Translations under genes and position numbers: made by a program
In this document: positions 52,303 through 62,065 of the stretch, piece by piece
Numbering within the stretch: the first letter of the stretch is position 1
Layout of the letters: every line of letters starts with the position of its first letter
Notes under the pieces: generated by a model
The model's database searches: none
Seen by the model: only the letters and a program-made list of their open reading frames with translations
What the model was told of the DNA's origin: nothing
From: Arthonia radiata
Taxonomy: Eukaryota; Ascomycota; Arthoniomycetes; Arthoniales; Arthoniaceae
DNA: 64,000 nucleotides
Direction of reading: 5' to 3'
Assembly: GCA_002989075.1 (NCBI GenBank)
Contig: PSQN01000014.1
Coordinates: forward strand, 744,001 to 808,000

Positions 52303-55171
52303 GGTATCTACGCAGTAGAACTTGCAATTCGCTTGTCATATTGCGGCGTTGTGGCAAAAAATGTTTATAAAGAAACGCTGTAAATGAAAACTATACTTCA
52401 ACAACGCCTCTAATGACTTGTAATATGGCCAAGACACGGGAAGAGCCGACAAATAAGGACCTACCTATTACGCAAACATAACAAAGAAGTGAACATCTTA
52501 AAGAGGCACTCTTTGCTCTTTCGAAGGATCGACAAAACTACCTCGGTCCGTTGATAGCGAACAAGCCAATCGCAAGTAATATCTTGCAACGTGTTCAACC
52601 ACGAAGCTTGACAAAATCGGCAGCACGCAATACAGAATGAGAAGCTCATGACGTGACGCCGTAAGCTTCAACTGCCAGCTGGACCTTCCACTGTCTCGAT
52701 TCGTCGCTGTTTCCGAGCTCTTTACCCACATGTCTTGCAACGCGTGCAACATGAAACATACTCCGCTTGCAGTACATCTAACCGTTTTGGCGGTCAGATA
52801 AGCTTAGTAGTCCTGAAACGCAATTGTTCAATGCAATGCCGTGGCGTCTGAAACACCGATGGAAGACCCTGCTTACCTGAATCGCTACGACATTGACGTA
52901 GGGATAACTTCGCTATTAACACATAACTGCACACGTATCAGCTACACATACTAATATGTGTACTCATAAATCAATACGTTAACACGATCGCCTATATTAG
53001 TATCCTCTTCAAACACACCTTAGCCTCCAAACAAATACACACTCACATCCTCAACCGCTCATCACCTTCAACACTGTCCACCAGCGCCGATCAAACCAAA
53101 CCATTATGTGGAAAATACCACGCCTGTCCATGCCCTCGCTCTCGCGCTTGAACATAATGAACTTAGGGGGTGTGCGGGGCGTGCCGTCTAAATGCAGCGA
53201 CGGCTGCCCAAACCCTAACAAAACGGGGAAGCCGGTTGTGTGCACACATCCTGAGGGGTAAGCAACGTGTGTGCTGTACATGCTGATGTCTACTAATGAA
53301 TTAATGTAGGCATAAGCAGTGAGCGTTAGCACATGCGCAGTCGTCCTTCGGGCTGGATTGCCTGTTGATAGGTTGTTGACTCTGTAGCAATCACGTAGCA
53401 ATCAAATGAACTAGACCTTAAGATAGTTCATGACTCGATCAATTTTTTGCATGACACAGTGAAAAATGAACAGTGTTGACAGCATCACACCGCTGTTGTC
53501 ATGCCTACGCACAGATCTGACGCGGTGTGGTTTTGTATATAATTGCTGAGGTATTTACAGATTGGAGAGCGCTGCTCTGTCCCTCGCTCTTGTGGTCTCG
53601 TCTGATGTGTAAGGAACGTGAAAGGAGAAGGCTGGAGCACGGCACATCGGGCTGTATATAGGCTAGCATGAGAATAGTATAGCGTTTTATCTCAATCTTG
53701 GCAGAAGACAGCCTTTTACGATCGAACAATTTCCATGACAAACTTCTCATCTCAACCACTTCACCCTCGCAGATTTGGCCCTTCAAGAGCTCTCAAAGCA
53801 CTCCATGGTTCTGCTTTGCGCACCTGCGAGGCATCATCGTTGATGCTAGGTTCCCCTGGGCTTGTCCTTATCGGAAGAGCCTCCTTGCTCGTCAACTGAA
53901 TCCCCTGGATTTTGTCGTGGGCGTAAATGGAACGGTAATGCAACGCCAAAGTGTGTCTGTGAGGTAGCAGGCTGGACTGGTGGCTGTCCGGCTGCATTCC
54001 AGGCCTTTACCTGACCTGCAAAGCCATTTGACGGCCTGGTGCGTCTCTGCGATTCAGACATATTCCGGCAACGTGAGGCACTGAAAGAAGAGCGTGAGTT
54101 GAATGAACAATGCAAGATCTGATGGTAAAGACCTGCTGCAGTTACTGCTTGCGTTTCAATTCAATGGTGTGGATGTGAGAAGCTGCTAAGAATTGTAGTA
54201 CTGTCGAAACTGGCGTGATGGACGGAGAGTCCTGGCGAGCCACCGTTTGCAGGAAGCCTTTGGAGGGAGATATTACATCAGGCTGAAAGTACACGCTGCT
54301 TGTACTTTGTGCACAGCAAAAGGGTGAGGCATCATGAAGCTTACTAACCATTTCAGGTATTGGGGCGGGATGCACGGTCTTCACCTCGTCTATTTCACCT
54401 ACTTCGAACCTCTTCCATCTCTGCTCCATCTCTACTCACCTGAAATCAGTCGAATCCGCGATACTAACGTTCCGCTCGACCGTCAAAAGGTTTCACAAGT
54501 GCGGTACCCACGTACAATGTGTTCACTTCACCTTGCTAAGCTCTGCTCAACCGAGTCTCTGAGATCCGCAACTGCTGTGCATGTGGCCAGCGTGGCGTAT
54601 TCGTGGATGACGCGAATCGCGATCTGTACAATACCTTGCTCTTACTCTGCGTCTCCCCATTTCGTGCATGGGTGAAGACCGTGCTGCTGAACCGGTCTAT
54701 AAGACGACCATTTCGAGGAGAAGAGGCTCACAAAGTAGTGCAACTTTACCACCCTCAATATTGCTCGCAAAGAAGGCAGTGTCAGCATCGACCATTGTGC
54801 ATACTCAATGGTGGAGCCCAGGTCTCCAGCAGCGTACACGTGGCATACATACCGTGGGTCGGGCTTTGCACCTCATTCACAGCAGAAGATCGATTACTCA
54901 CAACAAAACGCAGTAGCCCTCTCCATACCCCCAAAAAAGCAGTGAAGTCATGACACCTTGCCGAGGTGAACTGTACCCCGTTGCTGCTGCAATGCGCTTC
55001 CACCATTGGTTTGCAAAAACAACTCTTCCTATTCAATAGTTATCCCTATTCTGTATCTGCAGGCTGCACGAGTTCCATAGACAGCTAAACGGTCCGATAC
55101 CGACCTGCACTCTAATAATAACTGCTACGCGAAGAACCTGTGGGCAATTTGATCAACAGTAGATTAGGACA
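52303..55171. other. Gene-poor region of 2.9 kb
   Basis: No clear gene. Two weak minus-strand candidates: 53051-53401, ending FIMFKRESEGMDRRGIF... with protein-like composition; and a possible two-exon small gene starting MEQRWKRFEVGEIDEVKTVH at 54429, whose donor GTAAGC could join the TTTCAG acceptor near 54085 to give a protein of about 52 aa. Neither has recognisable relatives. The segment 52800-53050 is locally A/T-richer. Confidence 0.35.
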
Positions 55172-56573
55172 ATGTCAGGCAAAGCATTAGAGGTTCTTCG
55201 CCTTATCCCGCATCCTCACCTACATCACGATGACGCTCTCTTCTTCGGAGTAGAAATCGAGTTCGCTCTAAAACCGAAACAACCTTCGCCTATAGCAGCA
55301 AAACCATCGATTCCGCCGTTTCGACGTGGTGGGCCCATCCCCCATCATCGCAAACACAATCTGAAGCAATTTGCGGCGGTCCTGAGCCACAACTATGAAT
55401 TTTACCGAAGCACACGACATTATCCCAATGCGACGAAAATGCTGAATTTGGCGTTCGATGGGGACTGGAGAAGTTATGTCCCTCCTCCCGATGACAGGTA
55501 TGAGTATTGGGTTCTCGACAGTGACGAGAGCCTCAACGAAGATGACCCAGACTATTTACATTCACCCACTGACGCGCGTACGTATCTTCATTCTACGCAC
55601 AGGACAAGGCAGCTCTGTGCCACCTCGCGCCGATGGCACACACCTCATTTATGGTCTTGCTGACAGCTTATTTGCAGCTGCCATCGAGATCATCTCCCCC
55701 ATCCTCCGGCTACCGACATGGCGTCTCGTCACAGACCCGGTATGGGACTTCCTCGACACCGACTACACCATCAGCGACGGCGGCATGCGCTGCGACACCC
55801 ACGTCCACGTATCCAACAACCGGATGCTCTCGCTAGCGGAAGCTAAGTTGATCGCAGTCGCATGTATTCACTGGGAGCCCGCCTGGGAGCCTGTGCTCCC
55901 CGTGCGCGGCAATAAATACGCACAAAGCGTGTACATGGAGAACGAGAACTTCGCTCTGAAGCGGCTTACCCGGGCGCAGGCGATCGCGCGAATTGAAGCT
56001 GTCGTGGCGCAAAGTGAGCGCGAAGAGCCGGGCAAGAAGGAAGACCTGATCAAGCTTTTGCAGCCGGATGGGACGAAGCATTGGGGCTTGTTCAATTTTC
56101 TGAACCTTGAAATCAGTGGATGTGGGACTGTTGAGTTTCGGCGCGGGGATTGCAGTGAGTTTAGAAGCATCCTTCTTCCCTGGCTTCATTAAAGGCCTCC
56201 TTAAGCCCCTGAGAAAGACGACAGGCCAAAAGACTGGAATCGCAAACGGCGTCATGAACTGACATGTCCACTTCTAGGCACCAAGAAAGAACACGTCTAC
56301 ATGTGGACATCCGTAGCCGTCTCTTTCGTGCTTGCGATCCTCAAATGCAGAAGTGCGGACGCGATCACCAGGCAGAAGTGCACGGTCGCGAATTTAGAGC
56401 AGCTCATGCTTGGCGCGAAGGGTACACACCTCAAGGCTAAGGATATCGAGCGACTGTTTGACGGCAAAAGGGGAATGAAGACTGACAGACCACAATTGGC
56501 CAAGGAAAGCACGTGGAGCAAAGCTGAGCGCAAGGTGCTATATGAGATGACACAAGATGATGTTGGACATTGA
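55172..56573 (+). CDS. Amidoligase-like protein (putative Amidoligase_2 family)
   Basis: Exons are 55172-55577, 55678-56154 and 56278-56573, giving 392 aa. Introns are GTACGT, branch CTGAC, TTTGCAG (100 bp) and GTGAGT...TTCTAG (123 bp), both phase 1. Family marks are FFGVEIEFALKP near the start (G-x-E-x-E-F), CDTHVHVS (H-x-H) in the middle, and the GTVEFRRGD signature followed by a helix-rich C-terminus. These match the amidoligase superfamily of carboxylate-amine ligases with a COOH-NH2 ligase fold, known mainly from bacteria and phages and expanded in some fungi. Substrate, partner and cellular role are unknown; peptide or amino-acid ligation is inferred from the fold only. It converges on the MYND-finger gene. 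Confidence 0.72.
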
Positions 56574-56702
56574 GGCAAGTGGCTTAAGCGAACCACGGAA
56601 CATGCTGCAGTCGTCAAGCGTAAAGCTGCCGTAAGCATCTCTCGTAAGGTCTTCCATCAACTGGCCCCGCTCGCACGGTCACAAGCTTTTTCAAGTTAAT
56701 CA

Positions 56703-57503
56703 CTACTCCGGACTCAGACCCGCATCCAAGAACGTAGCTCTCAACGTATCAGGATCCTGCAGACTCCGCACCCACGCCTCTCCCTGCTTACTCACAAACC
56801 CACTTTCCCCTCCATACACCTTACCAGTCACATCACGAGCCATAACGCGCAGATGCCGATACATCCCCGAATCATCATAGTACTCCGTCATCTCTTGCCG
56901 CGTGATAGGGCGATCAAGCCGATGATGCTCGCTGACTTTGTCTTTGGCGTACTGCTCGCAAGCTTCGGCCTTCTCAACCGTCCACCAAAGCGGCAAGATG
57001 GAAGGGTTGCGCAGCTCGGCTTGGTGTAGGAACTCGTTGAAAACGCACTCTGCTCCTTTTTCGCCGGCGGTATACCAGTTGTGCTGAGATACTTCACCGG
57101 CCTCCCCGGCGAAGGTCTGCTCGTCGGCGGGGAAGAGTCGGTAGGCATCTATGAAGAGTTCGTACACGACAGACTGGAGCCGGTCATGCAAGAAGATCTG
57201 GTGGTCGACTCTCCCGAAAGGGTCGTCGATTGCGTAGCGTTGCTTGCGGCTTGAGTTGCTGGGGCCTGTGCTGTTGGCTCCTCGGGATGGTCCGGAAGAG
57301 GTGCCATCGGAGCGGCAATGCTTCTTGTCCGATATTGGAATGTAAGTCAAGCTCTGAATGAGTCTACCTAGCGTGTATGTATACTCACGCTGCTTCCAGT
57401 CCTGGCGCTGACAGTCTTCTGAGCAGTATCGAGCGATGTGACATCCCTTGCAACTCTTCAGGGGCTTCTCATCTGCTGCAGCTCCGCAAAGGTCACAGTA
57501 CAT
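56703..57503 (-). CDS. MYND zinc-finger protein with a damaged or non-canonical intron
   Basis: The open frame gives 266 aa. A MYND finger opens the protein: YCDLCG, CKGCHIARYCSEDCQRQDWKQ. The finger should finish as H-K-K-H-C directly after DWKQ, but 20 extra residues intervene in the unspliced frame. The segment 57388-57329 explains this: it starts with a perfect GTGAGT donor and has a plausible TTGAC branch. Its removal (60 nt, a multiple of three) would give DWKQ-H-KKHC exactly. Its last two bases are GG and not AG. So either a GT-GG intron is used or the acceptor has mutated and the intron is retained in frame. The rest (NWYTAGEKGAECVFNEFLHQAEL and following) is a fungal domain I cannot name. 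Confidence 0.68.
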   Translation of the reverse strand: MYCDLCGAAADEKPLKSCKGCHIARYCSEDCQRQDWKQREYTYTLGRLIQSLTYIPISDKKHCRSDGTSSGPSRGANSTGPSNSSRKQRYAIDDPFGRVDHQIFLHDRLQSVVYELFIDAYRLFPADEQTFAGEAGEVSQHNWYTAGEKGAECVFNEFLHQAELRNPSILPLWWTVEKAEACEQYAKDKVSEHHRLDRPITRQEMTEYYDDSGMYRHLRVMARDVTGKVYGGESGFVSKQGEAWVRSLQDPDTLRATFLDAGLSPE

Positions 57504-58431
57504 GCTGAGCGGCTTTCTGTGGGTACTGAGAATGTCGGCATAGTTTCTTGGGCAATGTTTATGCGATCCGTTCAGATACGAATGCGTGGATGTCAGTCAA
57601 TTTCAGTTCTTAGAGCAAAGAGGCTTTACAAAGGTAAGAAGCAGAAGAGGAAAGTAAACGTTTTATAGTAGACTTCAAAGTCGGCAACCTAAAATCATGA
57701 AGCAAACAAGTCTATGCAACGAACCGCGCATCAAGCAAGGATGTTTATCTCTCAGGCAGAATCTTTGGGCTCACTCGGAAATCCGAAGCAGGCAAACTAT
57801 GCAGCAATTCGTCTTCCACCTGCCCATGAGATGTTTGTGAGATGTCAAGCATCATCTTGAGGTTCTCCGGGAATTGTTCATGGTTTTGATCGATATCAGT
57901 GCAGCATACTCTTCTGATTAGTATCGAGTCATCGTAAGCGTATTGGGTACTGCCGTGCTCAATGCCGCTTCTTTGCCTCATGGATGAATGCGTATTGAGT
58001 CCCCTTATGATATGGGAAGAAAAAGATTGGAAAGCCTTGGTGATGGCTAGGAGATGGGTCCACTGTAGGTAGGTAGGTATGCAGCTTGCTAAAAACGTGT
58101 GCGATTTGTCAGTTTCAAAACAGTGGGCGCAACCTTCTCTTCGTCGGCGCCACTCTTAAGTCTCCTCCTCTTGCCTCTCCGTTCGTTGAGAGTCGTCTGT
58201 TTTGACTCACTTCAGCTGTTGTAACAGTTCGTGCATTGTCATGATCATCTACCGAAGGTTTCTTGGTTCCGTTCACGTTTCTCATCTAACATCAATCCGA
58301 AGCCGAGTTGAGTAGACCGGGTCGAACTCATCGGTAGGTGGCCGTTTGCGACTACCTGATCACCCTTCTAGGCTGAACTTTCTGTATGACCGATCTTACC
58401 TCCTCAATCAGCCATCGCCGGAGAAATCGTA
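57504..58431. promoter_or_regulatory. Divergent intergenic region between MYND and F-box/LRR genes
   Basis: 928 bp between the two start codons. It contains only short frames and is presumed to hold both promoters. Confidence 0.45.
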
Positions 58432-60783
58432 ATGATGTCCAGATATCTGGAAGAGCATGTACTCCCCACCTACAGCGATGCAACCTCTCAGGATCACTGG
58501 AAACTCATTGCTCCGTACATTGCCTCGAGTGATCTGTGCAACGCCGCTCTTGCCTGCAGTCGATGGCATGAGATCTTCGCACCTCAGCTCTGGGGCAATC
58601 CAGCGTCACACTTTGGCACAGAAGATGATTCGGTCTATGTCGCTCTTACCCACTTCCGTCGCACGCTGCCATGGGCGAGACTGTACGTCCGGCAAATGAC
58701 ACATACGCTACATATGCCCCCTGCACACGCCGAATTATATGAAGGCCCTCACGCAGAATGGCTGAGGGATATGCTCCAGCGCCTACCTAGGTTGCAATGT
58801 CTCGTTGTCGACTCGCTTCCTTTCTTTGATCATGGCTGCTTGATGGCCATGCGAGCTCCCCTTGTAGTACGTGAAGGATCCGCAGCGCATCAAATGGCTA
58901 CAAAACTGCGGCTGCTGAACGCATCTCGCTGCTCTAATGCTACATACAGTGGACTTGCAGCTGCTCTGAAACAATTTCCAAACCTTCTATGGCTGGACCT
59001 CTCATACACCACAGCGGTAAGGCATCACAGTGTCCTTGAAGCATTGAATTGCATGCGTGAGCTTCTGGTTCTCAAGCTGAGCGGGACTGGACTGAAGGAT
59101 GACGATCTTGCCATCTTGGCGAGGGCGATTGGTATCACGGTAAGGAGCCTCGATGTCTCCAAGAATTCTCTGACCGATCGTTGCGCTGGTGATCTACTCA
59201 CACATTGCTTTCGGAAGAGTCAAAACAATGGATTATCACAAAATGCCCGAGGTACACCACTGGCGCACGGCGAGGAAAGCTTAAGGCAGTACCTGGGTGA
59301 GGATTTCAGTGAGGACCTGCAAGCTCGTCTCATGGGAGACTTCGCCGATCGACTGTCCGTGCAGGACGACTATCAACCAGGCTTGACACATCTTTACATA
59401 GCCAACAACGAGCTGTCGGTGGAAGGCGTTGCCAGCTTTGTCTTAACCGGAAGACTTCAATGTCTCGACGCCGGCACTGTAGCAACCCCAAGGGTAAAAG
59501 CCAACAATTCTTTGAGCGCCAATATTCAAGCGCGCATGCCCGGTGCTGAGAAGCTCATGAACACCATCAAAGCGGTGCCACCCGAGCAGATGGCTTGTTT
59601 ACGTATTAATCATGAGTTTATCACCCGGCATGCACCAAATCCAGCTTCGAATGCTGAGCACCCTTCAGAATTACCGGGTACGGTGCCACACGCTGAGCCC
59701 GGAAGTGCTCCTGAACTAGACGGGGCTCCAGTACTCGAGATCAGCACTCCAGAAACACAAGCTGAGCTAGATTCTGAAACTCTTCATGAGCTTGAAGCAG
59801 GGCAGAATGGTCGCCAAAGAGCAATATCTACAGCAACGCAGCAGACCAGCGATACGAACGTCACGAGCCAACAAACAAATGGCAATGTGCAACAGTCGCC
59901 AATGGTCAGTAATTCGGCGGCGGACGTCGGTAGGTCTGAGAGCGGAGATCTTTTGAGACCGCCCCTCGAGCGAGCTCGACGATACTCGGGCTTAGTAGAG
60001 GCCCGCGTTGCAAGAGCTGCTCACCAACGCGCCTATGCTGATACCTACACACCTATTCTGACACCACGACTCCAAACTTTGGTCCTTTGCGATGTCCCTT
60101 CACAGACGTCAGACCAATCCATACCTGCCCGAATTAAGCAGCTGATCAGCGACTGCGCTAAAGAGCACAGTCTAGCTTGCTCCGAGGCTCGAGCGAACTA
60201 CGCTTGCCCGCCTGGTGCCAACCGCATTGCCTTTGAGCGCCTGTACATACGCAGTGTTTTCCCACTCCGACGGATCGTACTTGAAATTGCGGATCCCTCA
60301 AGTTCCAGCGCCAAAGCAAAGCCGTCCTCAAGTTGGCGCCAGCAGCCAACGTCAAAGGCCAGTACTGTAGATCCTGATAGTGAATCTTTTTGGGACGCCG
60401 CACAGCAGGACTTCACCTTCTTTGCTGATGAAGAGTGTGGTCAGCCCCTCGATCTCGCCCCTTCTGCTCCCTCGTGGTTCATGGATCCTATACCTGTTAA
60501 CGACTCCACTGCTTCACGTCCAACAAGGTCGAGCGCTCCCAAGAAGGACGCCGAGAAACTACCGGATGAATCGATGATTGACGTTGTCGCGGAGGTGTCA
60601 AAATTTCGACAAAACCGCAGAGCCGCGAAACAAACACGCGTGGCGGCCGGCTATCCCGACGAGGACGTTGATGGCTTCTGGGAGGGCGTGCTCCAAGTAA
60701 AAAGACCCCATCGCGGCGCGCCATCGGGTATTGCCCGTGACTACTATGGCAACGTCTATGAGAAGGGCTTCCGATATCGATGA
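58432..60783 (+). CDS. F-box/leucine-rich-repeat protein
   Basis: 783 aa in one frame. The N-terminal F-box-like segment is HWKLIAPYIASSDLCNAALACSRWHEIFAPQLW. LRR-type units follow: LRLLNASRCSNATYSGLAAAL, LLWLDLSYTTAV, LLVLKLSGTGLKDDDLAILAR, VRSLDVSKNSLTDRCAGDLL and LTHLYIANNELSVEGV. A long disordered S/T/E/Q-rich middle (~400-540) comes next. A second structured part holds LQTLVLCDVPSQTSDQSIP and a C-terminal motif DVDGFWEGVLQVKRPHRG...GNVYEKGFRYR. The layout suggests an SCF-type substrate receptor or an RNI-like scaffold; the partner is unknown. Its stop lies only 19 bp from the stop of the convergent nucleosidase gene, so the transcripts almost certainly overlap. Confidence 0.8.
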   Translation: MMSRYLEEHVLPTYSDATSQDHWKLIAPYIASSDLCNAALACSRWHEIFAPQLWGNPASHFGTEDDSVYVALTHFRRTLPWARLYVRQMTHTLHMPPAHAELYEGPHAEWLRDMLQRLPRLQCLVVDSLPFFDHGCLMAMRAPLVVREGSAAHQMATKLRLLNASRCSNATYSGLAAALKQFPNLLWLDLSYTTAVRHHSVLEALNCMRELLVLKLSGTGLKDDDLAILARAIGITVRSLDVSKNSLTDRCAGDLLTHCFRKSQNNGLSQNARGTPLAHGEESLRQYLGEDFSEDLQARLMGDFADRLSVQDDYQPGLTHLYIANNELSVEGVASFVLTGRLQCLDAGTVATPRVKANNSLSANIQARMPGAEKLMNTIKAVPPEQMACLRINHEFITRHAPNPASNAEHPSELPGTVPHAEPGSAPELDGAPVLEISTPETQAELDSETLHELEAGQNGRQRAISTATQQTSDTNVTSQQTNGNVQQSPMVSNSAADVGRSESGDLLRPPLERARRYSGLVEARVARAAHQRAYADTYTPILTPRLQTLVLCDVPSQTSDQSIPARIKQLISDCAKEHSLACSEARANYACPPGANRIAFERLYIRSVFPLRRIVLEIADPSSSSAKAKPSSSWRQQPTSKASTVDPDSESFWDAAQQDFTFFADEECGQPLDLAPSAPSWFMDPIPVNDSTASRPTRSSAPKKDAEKLPDESMIDVVAEVSKFRQNRRAAKQTRVAAGYPDEDVDGFWEGVLQVKRPHRGAPSGIARDYYGNVYEKGFRYR

Positions 60784-60802
60784 CTTGTTCGTGATACGCG
60801 AG

Positions 60803-62065
60803 CTATATTGCAGGCATCTCCCCATTCTCGAGCTGTTCTCGTCGCGAGATGCGCCAAGCGTTGAGGGATGCCTTCCGCTTTTCTCTTTCTTCAGAAGCCG
60901 TGCTCCTCGGAGAAGATTTGTTTGCTGGACTCCCTCCGATGGGGCTGGTGGCTACCACTGCGCCATCGGTACCCGCGGTGTTCTCTGCTGACCGAAGAGC
61001 CTCATCTATGGTCAACCAGAACAGCTCCAGATTCAGGCTGCGTGGAATTCTGACACCTTTCCCTGTACGCGACGGTTTGATGAGCGTCTGGCCGACGTGA
61101 TTCTGCGAGTTACGGACGGGATCATATCTGCCCTGTTGAACAACGACGTCTACATCCCAACGCTCGGAGTGAGCGTCGTCAAACATGCTCGGCTGCAAGG
61201 ATGACCAGACTGCAAGCGGATCATGCAACGGAGGACCATCGCCAATGCCGAATTGTACCGCGTACGTGGATGCGAAAAAGTTCAATATTTCTTGGAACAG
61301 ACATCGTACACTGGACAGCTTTCGCTTTTTGTCGATGTGCTCGAACTTCTTATCGGTACCAAAAAGCTGATGTTGGACCTTTGCGGTGCCTCGAACCAGG
61401 TGAGTCAAGTCTAACGGAATGAGAGTCGTTTTCTCCGCCAGCCGCTTATTATTGAAGATGGCGCGGGCAGCTTCTGGATCCGCGTAAATGTTGAACTCGG
61501 CCCATGGAGAGTAGTTACCAAAGCGCTCGCCTTGGCCTTCAACTTTGCCCATCGGCGCCTGGGTGAAACCGCCACCAACGGCGCCTCCCATGACATGCAG
61601 GCCTGCAATGTGTATAGCTAGCTCGGCCGACCAACTGAAAAGAATTGCAATGTTGGTGAGTGGGCCAGTTGCGACGATGTGGACGGTATTTGGAGGCTCC
61701 TCAAGAATTGCATTGACCACATCGGTCAAAGAATCAGACAATGGCGACGCTGCAAGCTCTTGGGGGAGGAGTGTTACACCATCGAGCCCACTCTCTCCAT
61801 GGATGTCTGGAGCAAACGAGGGGTCTCGACGCAAAGGTCGCTCCCTTCCTTGATACACTGGCACGTGATTCGCACCTATTGCTTCCAAGACTGCCAAGCT
61901 ATTGTGCGTGGTGTGCTCGACTGACGCATTGCCGTGAACGGTACTCACACCCAACAAATTCGCCTTTGCATTGTATGCGGCTAACAAGATTGCGAACGCA
62001 TCATCGTGTCCTGTATCGCAGTCCAGCCATATCGACGTGCGGTCATCTGCGACTGCTATAGACAT
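60803..62065 (-). CDS. Inosine-uridine preferring nucleoside hydrolase (uridine nucleosidase, Urh1-like)
   Basis: 420 aa, single exon. The calcium-binding N-terminal motif LDCDTGHDDAFAILLA is intact, followed by LLGVSTVHGNASVEHTTHN, HIVATGPLTNIAI, GLHVMGGAVG, FNIYADPEAARAIF and the C-terminal LHDPLAVW that supplies the last metal ligand. These are the complete signatures of the IunH superfamily, which hydrolyses N-glycosidic bonds of ribonucleosides to base and ribose; the fungal member Urh1 acts on uridine and related nucleosides in the cytosol. The last ~70 residues are a polar, lysine/arginine-rich extension beyond the normal end of the family. Confidence 0.92.
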   Translation of the reverse strand: MSIAVADDRTSIWLDCDTGHDDAFAILLAAYNAKANLLGVSTVHGNASVEHTTHNSLAVLEAIGANHVPVYQGRERPLRRDPSFAPDIHGESGLDGVTLLPQELAASPLSDSLTDVVNAILEEPPNTVHIVATGPLTNIAILFSWSAELAIHIAGLHVMGGAVGGGFTQAPMGKVEGQGERFGNYSPWAEFNIYADPEAARAIFNNKRLAEKTTLIPLDLTHLVRGTAKVQHQLFGTDKKFEHIDKKRKLSSVRCLFQEILNFFASTYAVQFGIGDGPPLHDPLAVWSSLQPSMFDDAHSERWDVDVVVQQGRYDPVRNSQNHVGQTLIKPSRTGKGVRIPRSLNLELFWLTIDEALRSAENTAGTDGAVVATSPIGGSPANKSSPRSTASEEREKRKASLNAWRISRREQLENGEMPAI

